Below, one piece after another: positions 7,053 to 15,846 of a DNA stretch of 64,000 nt. The notes under the pieces are model-generated. The model saw nothing but the letters and a program-made list of their open reading frames with translations. It made no database searches and was not told the origin of the DNA. Source of the DNA: JAOPZW01 sp963807305 (GTDB lineage Bacteria; Actinomycetota; Thermoleophilia; Solirubrobacterales; Solirubrobacteraceae); contig CAWEBN010000011.1 in the NCBI GenBank assembly GCA_963807305.1, positions 124,001 to 188,000 of the forward strand. The letters run 5' to 3'. The position numbers were made by a program, and so were the translations under genes. Position 1 is the first letter of the stretch. The number at the start of each line of letters is the position of its first letter.

Positions 7053-9781
7053 GCGGCCGCCCCGGCCGCTTCGCCGAGCTCGAGCCCGACGAGCTCCATC
7101 CGCGACGAGATCCCGAGCTTGGCAAAGACCTTGCGCAGGTGGTACTCGACGGTCTTCGGGCTCACGAAGAGCTGCGACGCGACGGCCTTGTTGGTCGCGC
7201 CCGCGCCGACGAGCCGCGCCACCTGGATCTCCTGCGGCGTCAGCTCGGCCAGCGGGCTCAGGTGGCGCTTGCGGGCCTTCTCGCCGGTGGCGCGAAGCTC
7301 GCGCAGCGCGCGCTCGGCCCAGGGCGCCGCGCCGAGCCACTCGAAGCCGTCGAAGGCGGCGCGCAGGTGCACACGCGCGTCGATCCGCCGGCGCTCGCGG
7401 CGCAGGTACTCGCCGTAGTGCAGGTGGATGCGCGCGCGGTCGAGCGGGCCGGCGCGGTCGACGCTCGCGATGGCCGCGTCGAAGTACGCGTCGGCGGCGT
7501 CGGCCGTCGCCGCGAGGGCGCGGCAGTCGGCCAGCACGGGCACGGCCCAGGCGGCGCGCGCGATCTCCGCCCATGGTGTGAAGCGCGCGAGCGTCCGCTC
7601 GGCCACGTCGGGACGCCCGGCATGCACGGCGGCCTCGAGCCGATCCCATGAGCTCAGGACCGGCAGGAACGGGTGCCCGAAGCCCGGGCGCACCTCGTCG
7701 ATGGCCGTGAGCCGCAGCAGCGCCTCGTCCCAGCGTCCGGCGGCGAGATCGAGCTGCGCCAGCGCCCATGTCGCCAGGCCGGCGGGAAGCGCCAGCCCGC
7801 GCTCGAGCGAGAGCGCCAGGACCTCGTCGGCATGGCGGCGGCACGCCTCATCGTCGCCCCGTAGCCCGGCCAGCCAGGCCAGCACGGTGACCGGGAGGGC
7901 GCGCGCGTTGCCGGCGCCGATGTCGTCGGCCAGCCGCACCGCCTCATCCGCGTCGGCGCCGGCGTCCACCAGGCGGCGCTCCCACAGGGCGATGAGCGCG
8001 CGAAGCCCGAGGGTCTCGGGCAGCAGGGCGATGGCGCCGCGATCGCGTGCGAGGACGATCGCGCGGTCGAAGTAGCGCCGGGCGCGGACCCAGTCCCCGA
8101 GGAAGATGGCGCCGCCGCCGGCCTGCTGGACCTGTTCGACGACGTCGACGTCGTCGGCCAGCGAGAGCGCCTCCTCGATCGACGCCACGCCCGTCGCGGC
8201 ATCGCCGGCGATGAGGCCGCTGATGCCGTTCATGATCCGGCTGGGGAAGCGCTCGGCGTCGCTGCGCGGTTCGGTGTCGAGCTCGGCGAGCATGCCGTGG
8301 ATCGCGCCCGGGTCGCCGCTGACCGCGGCCGCCATGCAGGCGCGCATCAGCAGTCCCAGTCCGGCCGGCCGGTCCACCGGCAGCACGGTGCGGGCCGCGT
8401 CGGCGAGCATGGCGTACGCATCGGCCGGCCGTCCGATGGCCATCGAGGCCATCCCGCGCACCCGCATGGCCATGCCGCGTGCCATCGGGTCCCGCAGGTC
8501 GGGCTCGGCGCGATCAAGCAGCGCCACCGCATGCCCGACGCGCCCCGCCAGTGCCGAGGAGCCGGCCGCGGCGACGAGGTGCCCCGCGCGCCGCTGCGGG
8601 TCGGAGTCGAGCTCCGCCGCGCGCTCGAGCGCGCGGGCGGCGGCCGTGTGGCCGCCGCGGCTCACAGCGTGGTCGGCCGTCCGGACCAGCGCCTCGGCTG
8701 CGTCGTCGTCCGGCGCCGTGGCGGCGGCGGCGAGGTGCCACGCGCGCCGGTCGGCGTCGCCCTCGTCGTCGAGCACGGAGGCGAGCGCCTGGTGCGCCGC
8801 GCGGCGCTCGGCGAAGCCGGCGGCGTGGGAGACGGCCGAACGCAGCAGCGGTTGGCGGAAGCGCAGCCGCGGTCCCTCGACGGTCAGCAGCCCTGCGCGC
8901 TCGACGGCATCCATCGCGTCGGGCCCCACGCCGATGCTCTCCGCGGCCCGCAGCAGCGTCCCCACCTCGCCGCTGTCGTCGGCCGCCGCCAGCAGGAGCA
9001 TCCGCCGCGCGTCATCCGCGAGGGGCTCCACCCGGGTCATGAAGGCCCGCTCGATGCGCTCGGTCAACGGGAGGTCGAGGCGCAGCGGCACCCGGCCGGC
9101 GCGCTCGTCCTGGGTGAGGGCGCCCGGCAGCTCGAGCAGGGCGAGCGGGTTGCCCCCGGTGACGCGCAGGAGCTCGTCGCGCACGACCGCGGGCAGGGCG
9201 TTGTCGAGGAGCGCTGTCGCCTCGGCGCCGCGGAGTCCGGCGAGCTCCAGCTCGGGCAGTCCGGGCGCCTCGAAGCGCCTCGCGTCGCCGTCGCGCGCTC
9301 CGATGAGCACGGCGATCGGATCGGCCTGCAGGCGCCGGGTGACGAAGACGAGCGCCTCCGCCGACGCGCCGTCGAGCCAGTGGGCGTCGTCGACCACGCA
9401 CAGGAGCGGCTGCGCATCGGCCGCGGCGGTGAGCAGGCTCAACACGGCCACGGACACGAGAAAGCGGTCCTCGACGCGATCGGCGGACAGCCCGAAGGCG
9501 CCGCGCAGGGCGGCGGTCTGGACGTCGGGAAGCTCATCGGCGAGGTCGAGGATCGGCCACAGCAGCTGGTGCAGGCCGGCGAAGGGCAGCTCGGACTCGG
9601 CCTCGACCCCGGCCCCGGTGAGCACGCGCATGCCGTCGGCATGGGCCACCGCGTTGTCCAGGAGGGCCGACTTGCCGATGCCGGCCTCGCCCCGAACGAC
9701 GAGCGTCCCGCTGCGGGAGCCGCGGGCCGCGCGGAGCATGCGGTCGATCGCCGCGCACTCGCTCTCTCGGCCCAGCAGCAC
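7049..9781 (-). CDS. LuxR-family ATPase transcriptional regulator (LAL/MalT-like)
   Basis: About 910 residues. The N-terminal AAA-like module starts LLGRESECAAIDRML, with Walker A GEAGIGKSALL and Walker B LLCVVDDAHWLD. A long alpha-helical, TPR-like middle follows. The C-terminus is a LuxR helix-turn-helix (LTPQEIQVARLVGAGATNKA, then FVSPKTVEYHLRKVF). Such large ATP-binding LuxR proteins are signal-integrating activators. The GTG at 9781 is chosen because the conserved LLGRE start follows directly; longer starts would run into the divergent MFS promoter. It probably controls the MFS gene at 9864. Confidence 0.85.
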   Translation of the reverse strand: MLLGRESECAAIDRMLRAARGSRSGTLVVRGEAGIGKSALLDNAVAHADGMRVLTGAGVEAESELPFAGLHQLLWPILDLADELPDVQTAALRGAFGLSADRVEDRFLVSVAVLSLLTAAADAQPLLCVVDDAHWLDGASAEALVFVTRRLQADPIAVLIGARDGDARRFEAPGLPELELAGLRGAEATALLDNALPAVVRDELLRVTGGNPLALLELPGALTQDERAGRVPLRLDLPLTERIERAFMTRVEPLADDARRMLLLAAADDSGEVGTLLRAAESIGVGPDAMDAVERAGLLTVEGPRLRFRQPLLRSAVSHAAGFAERRAAHQALASVLDDEGDADRRAWHLAAAATAPDDDAAEALVRTADHAVSRGGHTAAARALERAAELDSDPQRRAGHLVAAAGSSALAGRVGHAVALLDRAEPDLRDPMARGMAMRVRGMASMAIGRPADAYAMLADAARTVLPVDRPAGLGLLMRACMAAAVSGDPGAIHGMLAELDTEPRSDAERFPSRIMNGISGLIAGDAATGVASIEEALSLADDVDVVEQVQQAGGGAIFLGDWVRARRYFDRAIVLARDRGAIALLPETLGLRALIALWERRLVDAGADADEAVRLADDIGAGNARALPVTVLAWLAGLRGDDEACRRHADEVLALSLERGLALPAGLATWALAQLDLAAGRWDEALLRLTAIDEVRPGFGHPFLPVLSSWDRLEAAVHAGRPDVAERTLARFTPWAEIARAAWAVPVLADCRALAATADAADAYFDAAIASVDRAGPLDRARIHLHYGEYLRRERRRIDARVHLRAAFDGFEWLGAAPWAERALRELRATGEKARKRHLSPLAELTPQEIQVARLVGAGATNKAVASQLFVSPKTVEYHLRKVFAKLGISSRMELVGLELGEAAGAAA

Positions 9782-9863
9782 GGTCCGACTGTACGCGGGA
9801 CTAGGGGGTGGGACTAGTGAACCGCTCGATTCGACCAGGGTCGCCCGAGCGCACCATGGCGGC

Positions 9864-11420
9864 ATGTCTGCTGCCCTCATCCACCAACGACGCTGGAAGA
9901 TCCTCCGCGTCCTCGCCCTCAGCCTGGTCATCATCGGGCTCGACAACACGATCCTCAACGTCGCCCTCCCGTCCCTGCAGGAGCACTTCGACGCCTCCGG
10001 CTCGACGCTGCAGTGGATGGTCGACTCCTACCTGGTCTCCTTCGCCGGCCTGCTGCTCACCCTCGGCATGCTCGGCGACCGCTTCGGGCGCAAGCGCGCG
10101 CTGCAGACCGGCATTGCGCTCTTCGGCCTCTCGAGCCTCGCCGTGCTCTTCGTCGAGACGTCCACGCAGCTCATCGCCGTCCGCGCGCTGATGGGCGTCG
10201 GTGGGGCGCTGATCATGCCCGCCACGCTGTCGATCATCACGAACGTCTTCCCGCGCGAGGAACGCGCCAAGGCGATCGGCGTTTGGGCCGGGACAGCCGC
10301 GATCGGCGTCGGCCTCGGCCCGCTGTTCGGCGGGCTGCTGCTCGAGTTCTTCGACTGGTCCTCGGTCTTCCTCATCAACGTGCCCGTGGCACTCGTGGCC
10401 TTCGTGGCCGGCATGCGTGTCGTGCCGGACTCGCGCGACCCCAACCCGGGGCGCTTCGACGTCCCAGGCGCGCTGCTCTCCATCGGCGCCCTGGTGGCGG
10501 TCATCTACGCGGTCATCGAGGCGCCCGACAAGGGGTGGCTGGACCCGGCCATCCTCGGCGCGTTCGGCGGGGCGTTGGCGCTCGGGGTCGCGTTCGTGGC
10601 CTGGGAGCTGCGCACGGCCGCGCCGATGCTCGACCTGAGCCTGTTCCGCAACCCGCGCTTCAGCATCGGATCGCTCTCGATCAGCCTCGCCTTCTTCTCG
10701 CTGTTCGGCGCGATCTTCGCGCTCACCCAGTTCCTGCAGTTCGCCAAGGACTACTCGCCGCTGGAGGCCGGCGCGGCGATGGTGCCGCTCGCCTTCGGCC
10801 TCATGCTCGGCGCGACGCGCTCGGCCAGGGCGGCAGAGCTGGTCGGCACCAGGCGCGTGGTGGCCGCCGGGCTCATCGGCCTCGGCATCACGCTCACGAC
10901 GACGCTGCTGTGGACGAGCGACGTTCCCTACTGGCCCATCGGCCTGTGGTTCTTCTTCGGGGCCCTGTCCATGGGCTGCGTCATGGGCCCGGCCACCGCC
11001 TCGGTGATGGGCGCGGTGCCCAAGGAGAAGGCCGGCGTCGGGTCGGCGATGAACGACGTCACCCGCCAGGTCGGCGGGTCGCTGGGCACCGCCGTGATCG
11101 GCTCGCTGGTCGCCTCGTTCTACGGCTCGCGCGTGTCCGACGCCGCCTCCGGGCTGCCGTCGGGCGCGCGGAGCGCGGTGACGGACTCGATCGGCAGCGC
11201 CGACGCCGTGGCCGCGCAGCTGCCGGCCGACCAGGGCGCCTCGCTGAGCCATGCCGCCGCGACCGCGTTCACCGACGCGCTGGGCCTCGGGCTGTGCGCG
11301 GCCGCGATCGCCGCCTTCGTCGCCGCCGTGATCGTCATGCGCCGCCTGCCGGCTCGGGACGCCACGGAGCCGCGCGGCGCCACGGTCGCTCACGCCGTCC
11401 CGGCCGGGAGCGCGTCATGA
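9864..11420 (+). CDS. DHA2-type (EmrB/QacA) MFS efflux transporter
   Basis: A 518-residue membrane protein with about 14 hydrophobic segments. The DHA2 motif D1 region reads LDNTILNVALPSLQ, motif A is GMLGDRFGRKRAL, and motif C is GTAAIGVGLGPLFGG. Members export drugs or other amphiphiles in exchange for protons. It is divergent from the LuxR ATPase regulator, with 82 bases between the starts. The ATG at 9864 gives a normal N-terminus for the family. The stop overlaps the ATG of a HAD-hydrolase stub (ATGA). Confidence 0.9.
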   Translation: MSAALIHQRRWKILRVLALSLVIIGLDNTILNVALPSLQEHFDASGSTLQWMVDSYLVSFAGLLLTLGMLGDRFGRKRALQTGIALFGLSSLAVLFVETSTQLIAVRALMGVGGALIMPATLSIITNVFPREERAKAIGVWAGTAAIGVGLGPLFGGLLLEFFDWSSVFLINVPVALVAFVAGMRVVPDSRDPNPGRFDVPGALLSIGALVAVIYAVIEAPDKGWLDPAILGAFGGALALGVAFVAWELRTAAPMLDLSLFRNPRFSIGSLSISLAFFSLFGAIFALTQFLQFAKDYSPLEAGAAMVPLAFGLMLGATRSARAAELVGTRRVVAAGLIGLGITLTTTLLWTSDVPYWPIGLWFFFGALSMGCVMGPATASVMGAVPKEKAGVGSAMNDVTRQVGGSLGTAVIGSLVASFYGSRVSDAASGLPSGARSAVTDSIGSADAVAAQLPADQGASLSHAAATAFTDALGLGLCAAAIAAFVAAVIVMRRLPARDATEPRGATVAHAVPAGSAS

Positions 11421-11503
11421 CCGCCGCCTCCGACGCGGTGCTCTTCGACCTCGACGGCGTGCTGACCACGGGGGACTTCATCCGGTGTCCTCCTTGGGAC
11501 TGA
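11417..11503 (+). pseudogene. N-terminal stub of a HAD-superfamily hydrolase
   Basis: Only 28 codons. It opens MTAASDAVLFDLDGVLTTGD, a clear HAD motif I (DLDGVLT, beta-phosphoglucomutase type), and stops after CPPWD. The start overlaps the MFS stop as ATGA, typical of a formerly coupled second operon gene. Nothing downstream continues the HAD fold in any frame before the convergent ZIP gene, so about 200 residues are missing. This looks like a deletion scar; the replacement DNA begins around 11476. Confidence 0.6.
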
Positions 11504-11534
11504 GTCGCTTGGCAGCTCTCAGCCTGCAAGGAGG
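11489..11534 (+). promoter_or_regulatory. RBS-masking stem-loop
   Basis: A perfect 8-bp outer stem pairs CCTCCTTG (11489-11496) with CAAGGAGG (11527-11534). A 5-bp inner stem pairs CTGAG (11500-11504) with CTCAG (11518-11522). The 3' arm contains AAGGAGG, an ideal ribosome binding site 5 bases before the ATG at 11540. On the plus strand it would mask that site; on the minus strand the same fold could act as a terminator for the ZIP gene. It has no T-run. Confidence 0.5.
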
Positions 11535-11539
11535 CCCGG

Positions 11540-11569
11540 ATGAACCACGTGGCTAGGAACTACGCCTAG
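11540..11569 (+). CDS. possible nine-codon peptide MNHVARNYA
   Basis: An ATG with an ideal Shine-Dalgarno (AAGGAGG, 5-base spacing) opens a nine-codon frame, MNHVARNYA. It ends in TAG, sharing the palindrome CTAG with the stop of the convergent ZIP gene. I do not recognise the peptide. The strong ribosome site inside a hairpin is the main reason to list it; such a short frame could be chance. It has no downstream gene to regulate on the same strand. Confidence 0.3.
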   Translation: MNHVARNYA

Positions 11570-12252
11570 AGCGCGGTGGCGACGGCGAAGCCGAGCACGG
11601 TGACGAGCCCCGCGACATCGCCTGCCTTGCGGGCTGCCTCGGGGATCATCGAGTCGATGAGCATGACGAGCAGCGCGCCGGCGGCAAAGCCGTTGATGGC
11701 CGCCTTGAAGTCCCCCGAGGTGTTGTCGGCGATCGCGTAGCCGGCGACGGTCGCGAGCGTGCACACGAGCGCGACGGCGATCCACAGCCGCCGGATCGTG
11801 GCCGGGCGGCTCCCGGCCGCGCGCATCTCGCTCGACGAGCCGATCGCCTCGGGCAGGTTCGACACGAAGATGGCCGCCAGGAGGCTGACGCTGACCCCTT
11901 CGCCCGTGGCCAGCCCGATGCCGAGCACTGCCTGCTCGGGGAGCCCGTCGAGGAACGCGCCGAGGGCGAGGGCCGGGCCGGCCCCGCCGCCCGACGCGCG
12001 CCGCTCGACGAGCCGGTCGAGCCCGAAGTAGGTGAGCGCCCCGACGGCGAGGCCGCCTCCCACCGCGGCGCCGCTGCCGATCTTCAGGCCCTCCTCGGCG
12101 AGGTCGAAGCTGACGGCGCTCACGAGGGCCCCGGCGCCGAAGGCGAGCACGATGCCCACGGCGCGGTCCGGCCACGGGCGCGCCAGGCCCAGCAGCGCTC
12201 CCACGATGAGCGAGGACGCGGCCAGCGCGCCCCAGCCCAGCGCCGATGTCAC
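11566..12252 (-). CDS. ZIP-family metal transporter
   Basis: A 228-residue protein with about seven hydrophobic segments. The ZIP signature is seen in ALGAFLDGLPEQAVLG (metal-site helix IV, although the usual HN pair is altered) and SNLPEAIGSS (helix V). IVLAFGAGALVSAVSFDL and MLIDSMIPEA also fit the family. It would move divalent metals across the cytoplasmic membrane. The GTG at 12252 overlaps the upstream gene's stop as GTGA, so the two are co-translated. The weakened helix IV site leaves substrate choice open. Confidence 0.8.
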   Translation of the reverse strand: MTSALGWGALAASSLIVGALLGLARPWPDRAVGIVLAFGAGALVSAVSFDLAEEGLKIGSGAAVGGGLAVGALTYFGLDRLVERRASGGGAGPALALGAFLDGLPEQAVLGIGLATGEGVSVSLLAAIFVSNLPEAIGSSSEMRAAGSRPATIRRLWIAVALVCTLATVAGYAIADNTSGDFKAAINGFAAGALLVMLIDSMIPEAARKAGDVAGLVTVLGFAVATAL

Positions 12253-13142
12253 GGGATGATGGGCGCGGGCTGTGGCCGCAGCGAGCGCGCGGCGCGCACG
12301 AGCGCCCGCGGCGTCCGCGCGCCCGACACGACGGCGAGCAGGACCAGCGACAGCGTCACGCCGACGAGGGTGAGCGCCGTCGGCCAGACGATGGCCAGCG
12401 AGGCGACCGCGCTGTGGTCGAGCGGATGCCCGGCCGCCAGCGGCAGCGCGACGAGCAGCGCGGCCCCGGTGGTGGCGGGGCCGGCGCCCGGGATCGGCAT
12501 CCCGGCGCCCGCCCCCAGCGCGAGGGCACCCGCCAGCACGAGGGCGGGCGTCACCGGCAGCCCGAAGGCGAGCAGGAAGCACGCCGCCGAACCGAGGCGC
12601 AGCGTGCGCGAGAGGACCTGGAAGGGCAGGACCTGGCAGCTCCAGCAGCGCGGACGGCGCAGGACGGCCAGGCCCCGGCCGACCTCGCCGACGACGCGGC
12701 GGACGACCCGCGAGCGCGCGAGGAGGACCACGGCCACCGCGCCGGCGACCGCGGCCGCCGCGAGTAGCGCGGGGGACGGCGCGTGGAACGTCCCGATCCC
12801 CAGCCACACGGCCAGCAGCGTGAAGCCGATGCCGAACGCGCTCTCGAACGACGCCTCGGCGGCGAGCGTCCCGGCCAGCGCCGGCCACGTGGCGCGCTCG
12901 AGCTCGCGCTTGCCCAGCGCCGCGCGGACGGCGTCGCCGCCGCGGGCGGAGAGCAGGCCGCTGAGGCCGGCGCCGCAGACGTACCACGTGCATGCGCGGC
13001 GGCGGGTGACGTGCGGCCACGAGGCGGCGAGCACGCCGCGCCAGGCGACGCCCCGCGAGACCTGCCCGCACACGTGGAGGACGACGGCAAGCACCAGCCA
13101 TCCGATCTGGACGCCGGCGGGAGCGAACACGGGGCCCACCAT
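12249..13142 (-). CDS. integral membrane protein of the lysylphosphatidylglycerol synthase / UPF0104 type
   Basis: A 297-residue polytopic protein with about eight hydrophobic segments, for example IGWLVLAVVLHVCGQVSRGV, FHAPSPALLAAAAVAGAVAV and LTLVGVTLSLVLLAVVSG. The topology and the repeated glycine/alanine helices resemble the flippase-like part of lysyl-PG synthases, without the catalytic GNAT-like domain. A role in lipid or glycolipid translocation is therefore only inferred. It is translationally coupled to the ZIP gene. Confidence 0.65.
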   Translation of the reverse strand: MVGPVFAPAGVQIGWLVLAVVLHVCGQVSRGVAWRGVLAASWPHVTRRRACTWYVCGAGLSGLLSARGGDAVRAALGKRELERATWPALAGTLAAEASFESAFGIGFTLLAVWLGIGTFHAPSPALLAAAAVAGAVAVVLLARSRVVRRVVGEVGRGLAVLRRPRCWSCQVLPFQVLSRTLRLGSAACFLLAFGLPVTPALVLAGALALGAGAGMPIPGAGPATTGAALLVALPLAAGHPLDHSAVASLAIVWPTALTLVGVTLSLVLLAVVSGARTPRALVRAARSLRPQPAPIIP

Positions 13143-13155
13143 AGCCCGCCCGCGG

Positions 13156-14550
13156 TCAGCTCGGCGTCACGGCCTGGACCGCCGCGGCCAGCGCGCGTAC
13201 CCCGGGTTCGATCGCGGGCTCGGAGATGCGGCCGTAGCCGAGGATGACGGCCGGGGGGTGGGGGCGGGCGGTGTGGGGCGCGAGGCTGTCGAGCCCGACC
13301 CCTCGGGCCTCGGCGGCTGACACCAGGGCGCCCTCGTCGATGTCGGGCGGCAGGTCGACGAGCAGGTGCAGCCCGGCGGCCGCGCCGTGTGGGCGCAGGT
13401 CGGGCAGGTGGCGCTCCAGGGCGGCCATGAGCGTGTCGCGCCGGCGACGGTAGACGAGCCGCGAGCTGCGGATGTGGCGGTCCAGCGCGCCGCGCTCGAG
13501 CAGGACGGCGAGCCCGAGCTGCGTGAGCACCGGCGTGCCGCGGTCGTCGGCGAGCTTCTCGTGCTCGATCGCCTCGGCCAGCGCCGGGGGCGCGACGAGC
13601 CAGCCGACCCTCAGCGCCGGCGCGACCGTCTTCGAGATCGAGCTCATGTAGGCCACGCGCTGCGGGTCGAGGCCCTGCAGGGCCCCGACGGGCTGGCGGT
13701 CGTAGCGGTACTCGGCGTCGTAGTCGTCCTCGAGCACGAAGGCGCCGCGGTCGGCCGCCCACGCGAGCAGCGCGGCCCGCCGCTCGGGCGCGAGCACGAC
13801 GCCGGTCGGGTACTGGTGCGCCGGGGTGACGAGCACCGCGCCCACGTCGCTGCGCTCGAGGGCGGCGACGTCGATCCCGCCGCGGTCGACCGCGATGGGA
13901 ACCCATTCCAGTCCGACCGTCGCGATCGGCTCGCGCAGGTCGGCGCTCCCGGGCTCTTCGACGGCGACGCGTCGCACACCGCGCGCCGCCAGCGCTCGGC
14001 AGGTGAGGGCGAGCCCCTGCGTGAGGCCCGAAGTGACCATGATCGTCGCGGGCTCCGCGGCCACGCCGCGCACCCGTCCCAGGTAGGTGGCCAGCGCGAT
14101 GCGCAGCTCGGGCGTGCCGCGCGGATCGCTGTCGCTGAAGCGCGCGTCGGGGGCGTCGCGCAGGGCTTGGCGCAGCGCCGTGGCCCACGCCGTGCGCGGG
14201 AAGAGCGCGACGTCGGGCGCGCCGGGGCGGAAGTCGAAGCGCGGCGGCGGCTGCTCGTCGGACAACGCCCCGGCCGACGGCGCGGCGGCGCGCGCCGCCA
14301 CCCGCGTCGGCGCGCCCTGACTGGAGACGAGGTAGCCCTCGGCGGCGAGCTGCGCGTAGGCCTCCATGACGACCCCGCGCGCGACCCCGAGCTCGCGCGC
14401 CAGCGCTCGCGTGGACGGCAGCGCGACGCCATGGCGCAGCGTGCCCGAGCGCACGCTCTCGCGCAGCTGGTGCTCGAGCTGCGCGCGCAGGCCGACCGCC
14501 GCGCCGCGGTCGAGACGCACCATGAGGTCGATCTCGGAACTGGCCTTCAT
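13156..14550 (-). CDS. MocR/PdxR-type regulator (GntR HTH plus aminotransferase domain)
   Basis: A 464-residue fusion. Residues about 10-75 are a GntR winged helix (LPSTRALARELGVARGVVME). Residues about 110-460 form a fold-type I aminotransferase domain with the ATYLGRVRGV and VEEPGSADLR regions, EDDYDAEYRYD, and the PLP lysine in SSISKTVAPALRVGWL. MocR proteins sense PLP or an amino-compound and usually regulate a divergent gene, here the MFS transporter at 14606. The ATG at 14550 fits the family N-terminus. Confidence 0.9.
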   Translation of the reverse strand: MKASSEIDLMVRLDRGAAVGLRAQLEHQLRESVRSGTLRHGVALPSTRALARELGVARGVVMEAYAQLAAEGYLVSSQGAPTRVAARAAAPSAGALSDEQPPPRFDFRPGAPDVALFPRTAWATALRQALRDAPDARFSDSDPRGTPELRIALATYLGRVRGVAAEPATIMVTSGLTQGLALTCRALAARGVRRVAVEEPGSADLREPIATVGLEWVPIAVDRGGIDVAALERSDVGAVLVTPAHQYPTGVVLAPERRAALLAWAADRGAFVLEDDYDAEYRYDRQPVGALQGLDPQRVAYMSSISKTVAPALRVGWLVAPPALAEAIEHEKLADDRGTPVLTQLGLAVLLERGALDRHIRSSRLVYRRRRDTLMAALERHLPDLRPHGAAAGLHLLVDLPPDIDEGALVSAAEARGVGLDSLAPHTARPHPPAVILGYGRISEPAIEPGVRALAAAVQAVTPS

Positions 14551-14586
14551 CCAAGGGGCCCAACTGGCCCTCGTCAGTAAACCAGT
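14538..14586. promoter_or_regulatory. candidate MocR operator between divergent genes
   Basis: AACTGGCC occurs as a direct repeat at 14538-14545 (inside the first MocR codons) and at 14562-14569. ACTGG (14563-14567) also forms a dyad with CCAGT (14582-14586), with a 14-base spacer. MocR/PdxR proteins commonly bind direct repeats plus an inverted half-site in such gaps. The MFS start is only 20 bases further on. Confidence 0.4.
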
Positions 14587-14605
14587 GCCGACCTAGTCTC
14601 GCAGG

Positions 14606-15808
14606 ATGGCTTCGCTTCGCTCATTCCCCGGCGCCCTGCGCCTCGCCGCCGTCTCGATCGTCGCGCGCCTGCCGATGGCCATGCTCAGCATCGCGCTGCT
14701 CGTCCATGTGCGCCACCTGACCGGCTCGTTCGCGACGGCCGGCATCGTCGCGGGCGCCTTCGCCGTGTCGCTCGGCGTCGGCGGCCCGCTGCTCGGCCGG
14801 CTGGTCGATCGCCGCGGGCAGACGAAGGTCCTGCTGGCCGGCGCGCTGGTCGCGGGCGCGGCACTGGCGGGAACGGCGGCCTTGTCGGCCGGTGCGCCCG
14901 TCCTTGTGCTCGTCGCGCTGGCCGTCGTCCTGGGGCTGAGCACGCCGCCGGTCGACTCGTGCCTGCGCGCCATCCTCCCCGCGGTCATCCGCGACCGCGA
15001 AGCCCTGCGCGCGGCCTATGCCGCCGAGTCGGCCGCCGTCGAGCTGACCTGGATCGCCGGCCCGCCGCTCGTCCTCCTCGTCGGCGTCGCGTGGTCGACG
15101 TCCGCCGCCCTCGTCGTGGCCGGTGCCGTCCTCGTGGCCGGCACCGCGGTCTTCGCCGCCCAGCCGGCGTCGCGCGCCTGGCGGCCCGCGCCGGCGCCCG
15201 CGCGCTCGCGCGGCGGGTCGCTGCGCGCGCCGGCCATGCGCACGCTCGTGCTCCTGCTCGTCTTCGTGGGCGTGGTCTTCGGCACCGTCGAGGTCGCGGT
15301 CATCGCCGCCGTCGCGGACCTGGGGAGCCCGGCCCAGGCCGGCCTGCTGCTCGGCGTGTGGGGCGCCGGCTCGCTCACCGGCGGCATCGTGGCCGCGCGC
15401 ATGGGCGGCGGGGCGCGCACCGGCGCCGGCCTCGCGCTCATGCTCGCCGCACTGGCGGCGGGGCACCTCGCTCTCGCCGCGGCCGTGGGCAGTGCGGTCG
15501 CGCTGGCTGCCGTCCTGGCGCTCGCCGGCGCGACCATCGCGCCGACGTACGCGACGATCTACGCCATGGTCGATCACGCCGCGCCCGCCGGGACGGTGAC
15601 CGAGGCGTTCGCGTGGCTGGAGACCGCGGTGGCGGTCGGCGCCTCGATCGGGGCCGCGTCCGCGGGCGCCGTCGCTCAGGCCGCCGGACCCGCCGCGGCC
15701 TTCGGCGTGGCCGGCGCCGCCGGCACCGCCGCCGCCCTCGTCGCCGCGCTGCGCGCGCGGCCCCTGGACGTGCCCGGGTACGCGACGGCCGCGCCCGCTG
15801 CGGCGTGA
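14606..15808 (+). CDS. MFS transporter, 12-TM type
   Basis: A 400-residue protein with about twelve hydrophobic segments and a motif A-like loop GPLLGRLVDRRGQTKVLL between helices 2 and 3. The first charged stretch MASLRSFPGALR is followed at once by helix 1. It resembles sugar- or drug-efflux MFS proteins that sit opposite MocR or GntR regulators. The substrate is unknown. The start is 55 bases from the MocR start, and a TAGTCT element 12 bases before the ATG suggests a very short or absent 5' leader. Confidence 0.85.
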   Translation: MASLRSFPGALRLAAVSIVARLPMAMLSIALLVHVRHLTGSFATAGIVAGAFAVSLGVGGPLLGRLVDRRGQTKVLLAGALVAGAALAGTAALSAGAPVLVLVALAVVLGLSTPPVDSCLRAILPAVIRDREALRAAYAAESAAVELTWIAGPPLVLLVGVAWSTSAALVVAGAVLVAGTAVFAAQPASRAWRPAPAPARSRGGSLRAPAMRTLVLLLVFVGVVFGTVEVAVIAAVADLGSPAQAGLLLGVWGAGSLTGGIVAARMGGGARTGAGLALMLAALAAGHLALAAAVGSAVALAAVLALAGATIAPTYATIYAMVDHAAPAGTVTEAFAWLETAVAVGASIGAASAGAVAQAAGPAAAFGVAGAAGTAAALVAALRARPLDVPGYATAAPAAA

Positions 15809-15846
15809 GGCACCGACGCGCCGTCTGACCTCGGTACGTTGCCGGC

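Noticed and set aside
8106..9863. Very long plus-strand open frame leading into the MFS gene
   Set aside because: It is antisense to the LuxR ATPase gene, is Ser/Arg/Ala-rich with no domain, and the MFS family start is at 9864.
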